This document shows, piece after piece, positions 11,708 to 22,240 of a stretch of DNA of 64,000 nucleotides. The DNA is from Datisca glomerata (lineage: Eukaryota; Streptophyta; Magnoliopsida; Cucurbitales; Datiscaceae). The notes under the pieces were generated by a model, which worked only from the letters and a program-made list of their open reading frames with translations, had not been told where the DNA came from and searched no databases. How positions within the stretch are numbered: the first letter of the stretch is position 1; each line of letters begins with the position of its first letter. The position numbers and the translations under genes are program-made. Location: positions 124,001 through 188,000 of the forward strand of contig QANY01012022.1 in NCBI GenBank assembly GCA_003255025.1. Direction: 5' to 3'.

Positions 11708-12273
11708 CATGTCATTATCCCCACTCTAAAATACCTTAAACGCGAACAAAATTACTGGTGAAATTATGTGAATTAGAAATGTAATCTTGATATCGTGCTG
11801 ACTGTAGAAAAGCACAAGTTCGCGCTCACCACCCCTTGTCTCCTTAAGCCTATTGTTGAATTGACTCAAGAGGAAAATGATGCTTTTGCTTCTTAGTTGC
11901 ATTCTGATGAGAACACAAGGTGATACATCTTGGCTTCTGTTAGGAATGTGTTGCAACATGAGCATCAGAACATGGAAACTATCGCTGATATGATGTTGAA
12001 CATCACCAAAATATTCAGAGATTAGGGTCTCAAGAAAAACAGGCTATTGTGCCAAACTTCATGAACTGCCGGATGAAACCTGAAACTCCTGTTAGAAAGC
12101 ATATGATGATGATATTTAGTTATTTGAATGAGATGAAGATCATGGGTGCTGAAGTAGATAGCGAGACACAAGTTGATTTGATCCTTGGACTCTGCTTGAC
12201 ACTTTTAATAACTTCAAACTTAATTATTCGATGAATAAGTTAAGGTACTCATTTCTTGAGCTAATGAAGGAAC
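11708..12273 (+). pseudogene. Truncated copia gag of A1
   Basis: Gag starts at the ATG at 11708 (MSLSPL), which aligns with MLLSPFSTILNANKFTGENY in A2, but it soon meets stops and frameshifts. The longest clean segment (12049-12234) includes MKPETPVRKHMMM and MGAEVDSETQVDLIL, matching the UBN2-type gag of A2. The last residues are ELMKEL, after which the 3' LTR starts. The zinc knuckle and all of pol are missing. It cannot encode a working capsid protein. Confidence 0.8.
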
Positions 12274-13178
12274 TGTTGAAACTACGTCCATAAAGTAGGG
12301 TGTAATAACTATTTATGAATATTTAATTATTTCTCAGACATTTTGTATTATTGAATTTAATGAATGAATGAAAGTTTTTCTATTAATTAAAGCGTGTTTA
12401 TAATTTACTTAAGTCCTAGAATTATTGTCAACGTAAGAAGTGTAAAGACATAATGGTCTTTTAGAAAACTCTTCTGAATAGTTCAGAACGTTATTCGCAG
12501 TCTTAAGATCGACTGGAAAATCGAGTCTGTTTATGACTGTTAGGTTGAACCAAATGCTGCCGGTCTAAGGGCATGAGAGTGGAGACTCTAACGGTTGACC
12601 TAGACATGTTTTGGAATATGTTGAATAGACCAGTAATAAATTAGTTTGGAGCAAAGCTGTTTATCTAGCTCCAAATCCAATGGTTACACCTTAAGGGTAT
12701 TTTCATAATTACCTTAATCTTGAGGTGAATATGAATCTTGACCTAGTTAATTACGATCTTTGACATGCCAATGGATTGAGTTTGAATTTTCAGACAATAC
12801 CTTGGCTGTTGAGATCGTGATTCAAATATGTTAGAGTTGCGTAATTCACAGATATGAAAATTTGTGGCAAGATTCCATTGAGATATACTTCTGAATCCTA
12901 CGTGTAGTTGTTGATGTGAAAATTATTTAAAGTTTTGTAAAAAAAGAAGAATGCGAGACAACTAATAGGATTCCACCAAATCATAATACCTCCGATACAA
13001 GAAAGGTATAAAATTATTTATACCTCTATTGAATACGTTTAACAAAGGATGCATAGTCCTAAGTATTATTTTAATATTTAATATGATTAAATTGGTTTTA
13101 GAAATTTTGTTGATATTCCGCCAACGAACCGTTTATGGTTCAATCATTTTTATTTAAATTTTAAAACCCGATCCAACA
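12274..13178 (+). repeat. 3' LTR of copia A1 (internally deleted)
   Basis: 905 bp, starting TGTTGAAACT and ending GATCCAACA. It is about 850 bp shorter than the 5' LTR: homology jumps near 12870 from the middle of the family LTR to its last third (CATTGAGATATACTTCTG). It still keeps TG...CA ends and the GATAA duplication beyond. Confidence 0.88.
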
Positions 13179-13514
13179 GATAAGCCTTATGTGATTATAA
13201 TTCCTCCCCCTTTTGTTTCCTAAAGGGGTGGAGTTCTTGATTGGACTGGCCCCCGCCGTTGTCAACTCCTTCCTCTTGAGAGTTGTGGCATAACATTCCC
13301 TCGACATCTTTTGGTCCTCTTTCACTGATCCTATTCCCACAAGGGTGGGGAACTTCATCACCCCGTGACTTGTGGAGGGGACCTCCTTGAAGTTATAGAT
13401 GGCAGGCCTGCTGACGATGGGATTGTATACCTCGCTGCATCTTACCACTATGAACTCCACTAGCTTGGTGGTGAGCAATAGGGTTGTATCAAGGGTCACA
13501 GGGAGCTCCATCAC
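13161..13514 (-). pseudogene. Gypsy H protease-proximal gag-pol fragment
   Basis: The minus-strand protein contains VEFIVVRCSEVYNPIVSRPA followed by KEVPSTSHGVMKFPT and RECYATTLKR. These are the sequences downstream of the DTG/DSG active site in Ty3/gypsy polyproteins of the type that use LPVTFGT...YNAILGRP...STYHL.MKFPT. The catalytic DSG itself is not in this clean segment. After the copia A1 insertion the frame continues for about 20 residues (NEELISPWKIETK) and then enters the tandem array. Reverse transcriptase was therefore lost before the insertion. The first few bases (13161-13178) belong to A1. Confidence 0.75.
13179..13183. other. Right target-site duplication of copia A1 (GATAA)
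   Basis: Exact copy of 8509-8513. Joining 8513 to 13184 restores the gypsy H reading. Confidence 0.9.
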
Positions 13515-14800
13515 TTATTTAGGGATGATCTCATGCCCGCTAAATCCTACCAAGGGTTTGAGCAAGGACAGAGTTGCTTGGGGTCCAACCCCATCTGTAG
13601 GAAGGTGGAGTAGTTCAAGATGTTGGTCGAGTTTCTGTCATGCCAAACCTTAATATTCACTCACCGGGGAGATGATAATCACGTCAACGTGCATATGTTT
13701 AATCTGGTGGGCCTCCCCCTCGGTGAACGTGGTTGCTTCTTCTACCTTGGCTTGAGGTGGTCGTGGGAGGACGCTGAAAATCACTGGGTGTCCCACTTCT
13801 TGAGCATATACTTATCCCTTCCAATTGGAGTCTGAAGCGCTAGGACCCCCAAATATCATATTGATTACTCGCATGGTGTTGCGGGGTCAGTCGACTCTCT
13901 GCTCGGGTTGTCTCTGCACCCTTCTTTCTTGCCTAGGGGGTTGTTGTCCCCACGATTCCTACGACCGGCCACAAATTCCTTAAGGTACCCATTTTGGATT
14001 AGGGCCTCAATTTTTTCACGGAGGTCAAACCATGCTTCCGTGTTGTGCTTGATATTCTTGTGATATCGACAATACTTGGTGGTTTCCTTCTTCTCCTTAA
14101 GTGTTTGTATAATCCAGGGCAGATTCAACAGACTCTTGTCCTAGATGATGTTGAAAATTTCCTCATGCCTGACCGTGAAGGGGTGTAGGTGATGAAATGA
14201 ATGGCCAGATGATTCCTACCATTGCTGGCCGGTGAGGTGCCAATGATTTTCAGATGAGGCAGGCATCGGGTTAGAGGGTCTGGAAGGACGAGTTATTTTA
14301 TCCTCAAGCAATTCCTTCCCCTTTTAGGAGTTTACGAGGCTTGCCCTCTCAAGTTTTTTCAGCTCGAATCATCTCCTCAGTACTTACATACTTTTGGATC
14401 CTAGTTTTGAGCTCAACGAGAGAGATATGATCGTGTTTGCCCATCGACCATCTCATCTTGGGATGAGTAATCCCACTCCTCGTTGCGACCACCATCATGT
14501 CTACACTAATGTTATCAACCTAGAAGGGTACCAGGTTGAAACGGTTCATGCAGTCTGTCAACGATTCCTAAGGTCACTATTTCACTATCATTAGGTATGA
14601 GACTAGTCTCCTTCTTTCTCTTCCTCCCAAAAATTATGCCTCGACCAACAGGGAGACCTCGGCGAATGAATGAACGAAGCTCATCTTTAACTTCCATTTC
14701 CATTTTTGAGCGGGTTCGCTGAGTGTCAAGCGAAACACTTTGCACATCCCATGTTCTGAGATGTGGTGCAGATCCATCCAGAACTTGAAAATTTCCAGGT
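13515..14800 (-). pseudogene. Gypsy H gag remnant with damaged zinc finger
   Basis: On the minus strand 14128-13865 reads KYCRYHKNIKHNTEAWFDL then EKIEALIQNGYLKEFV. This is the zinc-finger end of gypsy gag (consensus CRFH.DHGHDTEDC..L); the last cysteine is now Trp. Further upstream, 14745-14515 has charged capsid-like sequence in another frame. Stops and frameshifts separate the blocks. Gag packages element RNA; this copy cannot do so. Confidence 0.75.
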
Positions 14801-14801
14801 G

Positions 14802-14856
14802 TGCATTTTGAACTTTGGGCGATCAGGCGTATTTTGAACTTTGGGGGGGGGGGGGG
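14802..14856. repeat. Duplicated 25-bp phrase ending in a G14 tract
   Basis: ATTTTGAACTTTGGG occurs twice about 26 bp apart; the second copy runs into 14 consecutive G at 14843-14856. The homopolymer length is likely to be unreliable in the assembly. Confidence 0.8.
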
Positions 14857-15486
14857 TGGAGTTCATCCCGCTGGATTTCCACCTAAATGGGGGATTCCGT
14901 CTGCCCTAGAAGGGACTTGACAAAGGCCCTGACAGTTTGTTCCTGCTCCCTCCTTAACTCCTCTATTTGTAGTTGGAGCTTTATAACTCAGTCCACGATC
15001 CTAAGCTTTCACCGGTCTAGTTTGTTGCATCCGTGTCCTTGGTGGTTTTAATGGAATGATCCTCCTCATATCTGGTTTGCCCTTCCATGTCGGGGATTGC
15101 CTTGCCTTTTCCCAAGTGCGCCTTGGCTCCCCTATCACGGGATGACCCACCAGCAATTCCTTTTGCTTCTAGGGGGTAGTGTCTGTGGGTAACTGGGAAG
15201 GGCCTTGCTGGAAGGAGGCCACAACGACGTTGGTGAGGGTCGCCATATCTCTCATCATTTTCCAGACTGCCTTCGTAATAAAACTCACCAATTCTTTCTT
15301 TTTCAATTACTTAATCAAGTAGTAGTGGGAGGTTCCTCTCTCGATGAAGAGGAGGGTGGTCCTCCTTCTATACTTCTAACTCATTATGACTTAGGTCATA
15401 GTGAGATGAGGATGCTAGGTTCATCATGCCTTCACGGAGTGGGCTACTTCAAGTGTTTGGAAAGGGAGAGGCGGCTTTTCCGGGAT

Positions 15487-15507
15487 CCCCATAGACGACG
15501 CCAACTG
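15487..15507 (-). other. Primer-binding site region of gypsy H
   Basis: Directly inside the right LTR the minus strand reads TTGGCGTCGTCTATGGGGAT. This resembles the TTGGCGCCGTCTGTGGG segment following the 5' LTR of many plant gypsy elements. It sets the element's direction. Element D has the related TTGACATCGTTTGTGGGG. Confidence 0.75.
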
Positions 15508-15508
15508 T

Positions 15509-16222
15509 TGTTACCAAAAATCTCATGGCTGAGGTGGCACGTAACTTCCTTCCATTTGCGAGTCCTTTCTTCCTAGAGCCTGCACAACACGAAAAAAATC
15601 TTTAGAGACGAAGAGAATCAGGGGTGGTTTCCTTGTCGAAGGGCCTCTTATGCTTGAGACAGTATCCTAGAGTCATTTTGGTAGAGTTTACCTAAGGAGA
15701 GAGTTGCGTACCTTACACTGACTGTAGAGGGGGTATTTATATCCCGCCTTGGGAGAGGGATGCGTGTCGACTAAGCTTTGGGCGAGGTGATGGCGTTTGT
15801 TGAAATACTGAGCTGGGGGCGACATTAAACGCCTTTGTCCCCCGATACGTGCATTAAATGTTGATTTTCCTTTAGTCTTGCCGGGCATTTTGGATTCGAC
15901 CGTTTGGTGACTGACTTGACGTTTCATTATGATGATTTGAAGTCGACTGGCGCGTGCTGTAAATGGGAAAATGCCATGTGAAGTGATACATTCAGCGAAT
16001 GTTGATGTCTCACAAAGGGCTAGCCGAGCTCCTACGCCAGACCTTCCCATTGAAGCTTCCTAGCTTGCGTTGTTTGATGCTTCATGAGGTCCTTATTGTC
16101 TGACCAGGTTAGGTCGGTTCTTTCCCTCGAGCAGCTCAGTCTCCAATTTCTCTTCCTAAAGTTAAGTAGAAATGTCTGTCGTGGCATGCCATATTATTAG
16201 TAGTCCGATAATACCCATAACA
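15509..16222 (-). repeat. LTR of gypsy H (5' LTR in element orientation)
   Basis: 714 bp, TGTTACC...CATAACA. It is 47 bp longer than its partner at 3461-4127 and differs at many positions. A TATTTATATCCC stretch near 15731 lies in the part shared with the other copy. Confidence 0.9.
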
Positions 16223-17510
16223 TTAAGGCTCGTGAATTTTATTTGTGGTTGTCTCTGTTCCTCATGAGGGAAAACAAATTTTTACTCAAAATTTTGAAAT
16301 CTGAGAAGAACCGGATAATTGTTTTCGAGAGGTGGATTTGTAAATTTTGCGTTGTTTTCTACTGTTAAGATTGTTGAATTGTGATCGTAGCATATTGTAT
16401 TTACGCTACATAGTGGAATTGTTCAATTTGTTGTGCATTCGTCTGGATCTTATTGAACTGCAAATAACTTTATGTTTGGAAGAGTTTAGTTATATGATTC
16501 TCTGAAACTTTTCAACATTTGAGTTTTGTTATATTGTTTGAAGTCTTTTACAGAGATGGAAATCTCGTCATCAAATTTCGCTCGGGTGTGGTCGATGGAA
16601 TCCGATTTCATAAGAATGATGGTTGCAGTTTTCTTATCTAATTTAGGTTTTATAAATTTGGATTTGCTTCAGATTCAAGACGTTGAGTAAGTGTTTTTTC
16701 TGATATGGGTTTGTGATTTTAGATTTGATTTGGCTGAAGAGAATGAGAGAGAGAGATTTTGACCGTAGGTGTTGTGCAACGAGATAGTGGGTGTGGTTTT
16801 TGACCATAGATGTTAGGCATAAGCGATGAGAGAAAGAGATGGCTTTTGTCTATTTTTTAATTTTTTTAACGTAAAGTTAGTTTTGTCAGACTTTTTTCAC
16901 TAATTTCCAGGCAGTTGCAAAGGTTCACGGTTTGCTAAACCGTCATATAGGTCCAAACTAAACCGCATGTATAAGTAAAAGAAAACTGAAATTGGCGTTC
17001 ACGAACTCCGTAAAAAACCGTCGTCACGTTACCGTTTTGGTGGAATCTGTTGATTTTCAAAACTAGGTTATTTTGTTTCGATTATGAACTTTTATGCGAT
17101 TGAATTTATGGCTTGCAGTCTCAAGTTAATTTTGAGGTTTACGAAATTCACATGCAATTCTCTCTCCGTGTTTAGTCCGATCTAAACAGTCAAATTTGCA
17201 ATTGGAACTTAGATATCCAGTTCTAATTAAAGTTCAAGATCAAATTTTAATTTATGAAATTCTCTGTAGGACATTGAATCTTAATTTCTTGATATTTCTT
17301 ATTATCCCACTTTAAATTGGTAAAAAATAAAATTAATTGTTCATTTCTTTTTATCTTAATGAATTTGATAAATTATACATAAATTATGCAACAACCTTTC
17401 CGTAGGGCCCAATTGTAATCTCACTTACAAAAAAAAATTGTAACCTCTCAACCTTTCAAGATGCTCAGTTCTTATACTATAAATTTTCATAAAGAATCGT
17501 GAATGAAATG
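16223..17510. other. AT-rich spacer with no recognised gene
   Basis: This stretch between gypsy H and element D has no long reading frame, LTR end or domain that I recognise. A purine run of GAGAGAGAGA type lies near 16745. The last five bases (17506-17510, AAATG) are the left target duplication of D. Confidence 0.55.
17506..17510. other. Left target-site duplication of element D (AAATG)
   Basis: AAATG precedes the LTR at 17511 and recurs exactly at 23373-23377. Confidence 0.88.
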
Positions 17511-18533
17511 TGTCATGCCCAATTATGGGGGCACGTACAACAAACCTTTAAGGGCACGCTAATGCGGTTAAAACCTTTCATACCCTTGAACGGAGATTAT
17601 CAACCCTGGGGTCTAAGCCTCAGGGAAGCTTATCAACCCTGGGGCCTAACCTCGGGGAAGCTTACCCATTCTGAAGCTTAAACCTCGTGGATGCTCATCA
17701 ACCCCGAGGCCTAGGCCTCATGGAAATTCATCAACCCCGGGGCCTAGGCCTTGGGGAAGCTTATCAACCCTGGGGCCTAACCTCGGGGAAGCTTACCCAT
17801 CCTGGAGCTTAAACCTCGTGGATGCTCATCAACCCCGAGGCCTAGGCCTCATGGAAATTCATCAACCCCGGGGCCTAGGCCTTGGGGAAGCTTACTCACC
17901 CCGGGGCCTCAGCCTCGGGGAATCTCCCACATCAGTTCAAATACGGTACATGGGCTGAGTTAGAAGCTTGCAGGGTGTCATCATATACATTTAATACACC
18001 TAGGTCAATCAATGATGGAGGTTTGAGAAAAATGATGAAGCCTACTACCCAATGAATCAGTCAACATGCGCCCAACAGGATGTCATCATAAGCATTTAAT
18101 ACGACAGTCCAATAAAGGCCGAGAAATTACATTATGGGATACGATGACAGGCTGTTCTGTCACCCAAGGTCATCATCTATTACCTCATACCCCACCAAGT
18201 CAATCAGAGAAGACTGAAGCTGGGGGCTAGTTCGACGAGGCACCTCATTGGAGGAGAGATATGCTAATGTACGAAGACCAGCACAACATTAAGATCAGCT
18301 TCCTACTATAAATACCCTGGTAAATGCACTTTAAAGGGTAGGCGAGAACTTTCAACTAATTCTCTACTTTACTCTCTTTTTCTCCTTACTGACATAAGCT
18401 TCAGAGGGGTAAAAATGAGACCACCCCTCTTTCATCTTGGTGTCCTACTTTACATTCCCCATTACAGGTGTGGAGAAAGAAATGATAGACACATTGTTGA
18501 CCTAATCTTGACTCCAAGATTTAGCCGTCAACA
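17511..18533 (+). repeat. 5' LTR of element D
   Basis: 1023 bp, TGTCATGCCC...GTCAACA. The first part holds a 33-bp tandem array (17578-17930). The later part has a TATAAATACC box near 18306 and CTTCAGAGGGG near the end. It aligns with 22241-23372. Confidence 0.9.
17578..17930. repeat. 33-bp GC-rich array inside the 5' LTR of D, with a 131-bp higher-order repeat
   Basis: Units are of the form CTTATCAACCCYGGGGCCTA plus ARGCCTCGGGGAAG. Four units form a block of about 131 bp that occurs twice nearly unchanged (about 17629-17759 and 17760-17890). Individual units contain the near-palindromes GGGGCCTAGGCCTTGGGG and GAGGCCTAGGCCTC. Confidence 0.88.
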
Positions 18534-18560
18534 ATTGACATCGTTTGTGGGGACGAAATG
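18534..18560 (+). other. Primer-binding site region of element D
   Basis: ATTGACATCGTTTGTGGGGA follows the 5' LTR directly and resembles the TTGGCGCCGTTTGTGGGGA segment of plant gypsy elements, with changes at CpG-type positions. Confidence 0.7.
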
Positions 18561-18739
18561 GTAAGCATACATTGCCTCATAGTTTCCACCAGAAGAGTTA
18601 AGAAATGAGTCGGATATCTAATAGAACAATGAGATCTAGCTAGGGGCCTACTCATTCAAGAGAGGCCTCGGAAGTGTCACCCTCCGTGTCAGAGCTAAGA
18701 AGGTCCCGTACTCGGTTGAGGCCTAGCTTCATCATGTAA

Positions 18740-19440
18740 AACCTCTATTCACAGATGAGATCATGCATGCTGAGATACCCCCACAGTTCAAAATGTCATC
18801 CATCACACCATATGATGGCACTAGGAACCTTACTAAAAACTTGGAGACATTCAGGACATGAATCTAGCTTCAAGGTATCCCACGAGCTATCATGTGTAAA
18901 GCATTTATGCTTATGCTTTCATCCTCTGCTTGTGCTTGGTATCATCAGCTAAAACCAAGTTCTATCTCATCATTCAGTGAGCTCAGCAAAAAGTTCATCA
19001 CCAATCTTTAGGAGGAAGAGACCAAAGGGAGCCTGGCACTCATCTCCTGACCGTCAGACAGTAGAGGGACGGGAACCTATGTGACTATGTCGTAAGGTTT
19101 AATGTGGAGGCCCTGAAAGTAGAGGGGTACAACGGTGACATAACCTTATAACAATGATGGATGGGCTAAGAAAGAAGAGGCTGCTATGGTCCCTGGCAAA
19201 GAATACACCCACAAGCTTCACCGAGCTTCTTACCTGTGCCTAGAAGTATACGGGTGTGGTTGAACTCTTAAGCTCATGAAACAGAGACAAAGCCAAGGAC
19301 AAGCTAAGGAAGAGAAGAAAGAACACTACTAAGCTTTGTGATCTACCCAAGTCACACTTAATGACCCTCAGACTAAATCTTGCCCATGTCATAGGGGGTA
19401 ACCCTAGGCTCAACCTTGCATTGGTCACATGGGAGGACAA
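18740..19440 (+). pseudogene. Gypsy gag remnant of element D
   Basis: The reading, broken by stops, gives ITPYDGTRNL, then MLSSSACAWYHQLKPSSISS and FSELSKKFITNL. This is the core of the retrotransposon gag domain (YDGT.DP..HL...F; A..W...L...SI.SF.EL...F). Downstream blocks (TPTSFTELLTCA near 19210) match the end of the same domain. No zinc finger and no protease follow. Several stops and at least one frameshift prevent expression as one protein. Confidence 0.75.
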
Positions 19441-19894
19441 TTAGGCCCAATATTACTTATGTGAAATGAAGTAACTTATTTCTCTTTATTGCCAAAGTCA
19501 TCCAAGGTGACACCAGACTTTTCTTTTAACGCCATTCGAGGAATCTCAAAGCTCATTTGTAGAAGTCACCGAGGTGCTTTAGCTCATTCTCCAAATCTTA
19601 TATTCAGTTTGACCTGTCAAAAAATTATCTGCATCAAACTGGGGGCAACTAGTAGAGTGAGCACCATAAAAACAATATCTTTCAGATGAACTTAAAACAA
19701 AATATTTTCAATATTTTAATATTCATTTTTTCCTTTTCGAGAGCTCGAGGAAATGTATCTCAAAAGGGGTTTGATCCGGAGATTTTTCTACCATTCATGT
19801 ATAACTTTTTAAAAATACTTTAGTATGAGAAGAATAAAATGTGGAAATAGTCCAGCAATCATTATGAGAAAGACAACATTGTCTTCTTATCAGA
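19441..19894 (+). other. Spacer between gag and arrays in element D
   Basis: No recognisable domain. The frame at 19489-19689 has no homology that I can identify. T-rich sequence near 19725 precedes the array. Confidence 0.4.
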
Positions 19895-20985
19895 GGTGAC
19901 CCCAAGCTCACCTTCACCCAAGGCACGTTAAGTGACCCGAAGCTCAACCTCACTGACGTCACCATGGTAAATTGAGCTCATCCTCACTGAAGCCATATGA
20001 GGAGACCCTAAGCGTAGCCTCAATTAAGCTACATAAGGTGACCCTAGGATCATCCTCGCCGACGACCCAAAGGCTCATGCTCGTGAGTGACCCGAGCTCA
20101 ATTTTGCTGATGATCTTAAGCGTAGTCTTACCTATACCATCTTAGGTGACCCGAGGCCCATCCTCACAGGTGGCCCCAGATCAGCCTCACCTAAGCCATA
20201 TTAGGTGACCCAAGGCCTATCTTTGTTGGTGGCCCAAGTCAACCTCACCTAAGCCATCTTAAGTGACATGAGGCATGTCACCACTAATAACCCTAAATCA
20301 GCCTCACATAAGTCACCTTATGTGTCTTGAGGCCTATCCTTGTCGATGACCCCAAGATGACCCTCATAGAAGCCACCTTATATGACTTGAGGCCTATCCT
20401 TGTTAATGACCCCAAGATGACCCTCACATAAGCCACCTTATGTGACTTGAGGCCGATCCGGTTTGGTGACCCCAAGATGACCCTCACATAAGCCACCTTA
20501 TGTGACTTAAGGCCTAACCTTGTCGGTGACCCCAAGATCATCCTCACCTAGGCCATATTAGGTGACCTGAGGTCCATCTTGTTGGTGACCTTAAGCTCAC
20601 CCCTATATAAGCCACCTTAAGTGACCCAAAGCTCAACCTCACTAAAGTCATTTAAGGTGACCCCAAAGTCACCTTCACCCAAGTCATTTAAGGTGACTCT
20701 AAACATAATTTCGATGAAGTCATTAGAGCTAACCCCAAGCGTAGCTAAGTCATTCTAGAAGACCATGGGAACGTCATCACCTAAGTAATTCCAGGTGACC
20801 CCAAACTCACTATTATCTAAGTCACTTGAGGTTACTTGAATATCAACCTTTCTGAAGCCATCTGAGGTAACACCAAGATTAACTTCTCCTAAGTCATCAG
20901 AAGTGACCCTAATCTCACTCTCACCTAAGTCATTTGAAAAGACTCTAGGTCTAATCATCTTTGAAGCCACTAAATAACTCAAGGT
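19895..20985. repeat. ~60-bp tandem array in element D
   Basis: About 18 degenerate units are built on GTGACCCCAAGCTCACCCTC and ACCTAAGCCACCTTAGGTGA. The best-preserved block (20351, 20411, 20471) shows a period of exactly 60 bp. Each unit includes CACCTWAGCCA...TTAGGTGAC, an imperfect inverted repeat. Confidence 0.88.
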
Positions 20986-22000
20986 ATGGACCTTGACCAA
21001 ACCCCATGATAATTGGAGGAAGTGACACTTTAGTGGTTCGCCTCGGCTGCAACCTATCAGGCCTACTTACTTTGGGCTCTTCGACACCCAATCAAAGTGA
21101 ACTCAAAGTATGGACCTCGCCCAAACCACGTGACAATTGGAGGAAGTGGCACCTTAGTGGTTCGCCTCGGCTGCAATCTAGTAGCTCTACTTACTTTAGG
21201 CTCTTCGACACCCAGTCAAAATGAACTCAAAGTGTGGACCTCAGCCAAACCCCATGGCAATGAGAGGAAGTGGCACCTTAGTGGTTCGCCTCGGCTGCAA
21301 CCTAGCAGCCTTACTTACTTTGGGCTCTTTGACACCTAGTCAAGTGAACTCAAAGTATGGACCTCGACCAAACGACATGGCAATTGGAAGAAGTGGAACC
21401 TTAGTGGTTCGCCTCGGCTGTAACCTAGCAGCTCTACCTACTTTGGGCTCTTCGACACCTAGTCAAAGTGAACTCAAAGTATGGACCTCAGTCAAACCCC
21501 ATAGAAATTGGAGGAAGTGGCACCTTAGTGGTTCGCCTCGGCTGCAACCTAGCAACCGTACTTAGTTTAGTCTCTTCAACACCCAGTCAAAGTGAACTTA
21601 AAGTATGGACCTCGGCCAAACCCCATGGAAATTGGAGGAAGTGGCACCTTAGTGGTTCGACTCAGCTGCAACCTAGCAGCCTTACTTACTTTGGGCTCTT
21701 CAATACCCAATCAAAGTGAACTCAAAATATGGACCTCGACCAAACCATATTGCGATTGGATCAAGTGGAACCTTAGTTGTTCGCCTCGGCTACAACCTAG
21801 TAGCCTTATTTACTTGGGGATCTTCGACACCCAGTCGAAGTGAACTCAAAGTATGGAACTCAGTCAAACCCCACGACAATCAATGGAAGTCGCACCTCGG
21901 CGACTCGCTTCAGTTGTAACCTAGAAGTCCTATTTACTTCGAGCTCTTTGACACCCCGTCAAAGTCAACTCAAAGCATGGAACTCAGCTACAACCCACAA
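20986..22000. repeat. 124-bp tandem array in element D
   Basis: Eight head-to-tail units each contain AGTGGCACCTTAGTGGTTCG followed by CCTCGGCTGCAACCTAGCAG, a TTCGACACCCAGTCAAAGTG box and a CTCAAAGTATGGACCTCG box. Starts such as 21468, 21592 and 21716 are 124 bp apart. Because 124 is not a multiple of three, overlapping reading frames recur as artefacts. Confidence 0.92.
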
Positions 22001-22227
22001 CAACCCTACTTAATTAATGATATTCAACATAAAGTAAAAATGATTGTGTATTCAGCTTCAAACTCGAGTTGCAACTATGTCTCACACTAAATAGAGGACC
22101 CTATAAAATTCTATAGCTAAAAAGGATGAGAGTAAACTCGTTGAATCTCACAATTAGCAAAAAGAGAATTAACACAAATATGCTCATGACAACTTCCAAA
22201 GTTTTCAGCACACTTCATACTTGGAAG
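22001..22227 (+). other. 3' untranslated part of element D
   Basis: AT-rich sequence between the 124-bp array and the polypurine tract. No gene is seen. Confidence 0.5.
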
Positions 22228-22240
22228 TTTAAGGGGAAAC
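22228..22240 (+). promoter_or_regulatory. Polypurine tract of element D
   Basis: AGTTTAAGGGGAAAC lies immediately before the 3' LTR at 22241, the normal site of plus-strand priming. It confirms the plus orientation. Confidence 0.75.

Larger units (their letters stand above)
8514..13178 (+). mobile_element. Ty1/copia element A1 nested in gypsy H
   Basis: The element has a 5' LTR (8514-10272), a long leader, a broken gag (11708-12273), and a 3' LTR (12274-13178), flanked by a perfect GATAA duplication. Protease, integrase, reverse transcriptase and RNase H are all absent: gag is cut at LMKEL and joins the 3' LTR directly with no polypurine tract. It is thus a deletion derivative that could move only with help, or it was deleted after insertion. 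The same family, on the other strand and with pol, is present at 28137-35103. Confidence 0.9.
3461..16222 (-). mobile_element. Ty3/gypsy retrotransposon H (non-autonomous, interrupted by copia A1)
   Basis: Two LTRs in direct orientation (3461-4127 and 15509-16222) start TGTTACC and end CATAACA. The primer-binding site lies on the minus strand beside the right LTR, so the element reads right to left: LTR, PBS, gag, protease remnant, tandem array, an opposite-strand gene, polypurine stretch, LTR. No reverse transcriptase, RNase H or integrase is visible. After removing the nested copia insertion the interior is about 6.7 kb. The LTRs differ at about 18 of the first 100 aligned bases by eye, and the flanks (agtgt and ttaag) are not a target duplication. 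The element is therefore old or recombined. Tandem repeats and an antisense gene before the 3' LTR are known from the Tat lineage of plant gypsy elements; that lineage is inference. Confidence 0.85.

Noticed and set aside
13399..13835. Plus-strand frames opposite to gypsy H gag-pol
   Set aside because: They are antisense shadows of the recognised protease-region and gag sequences.
3456..16227. Target-site duplication for gypsy H
   Set aside because: The flanking five bases (agtgt and ttaag) do not match, so no duplication is claimed.
20293..20547. Protein repeat with VRVILGSPTRIGLKSHKVAY-like units
   Set aside because: It is a translation of the 60-bp array (60 is divisible by three), with no start or family support.
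20986..22000. Series of 67-114-codon frames on the plus strand
   Set aside because: They are the same 124-bp repeat read in rotating frames.
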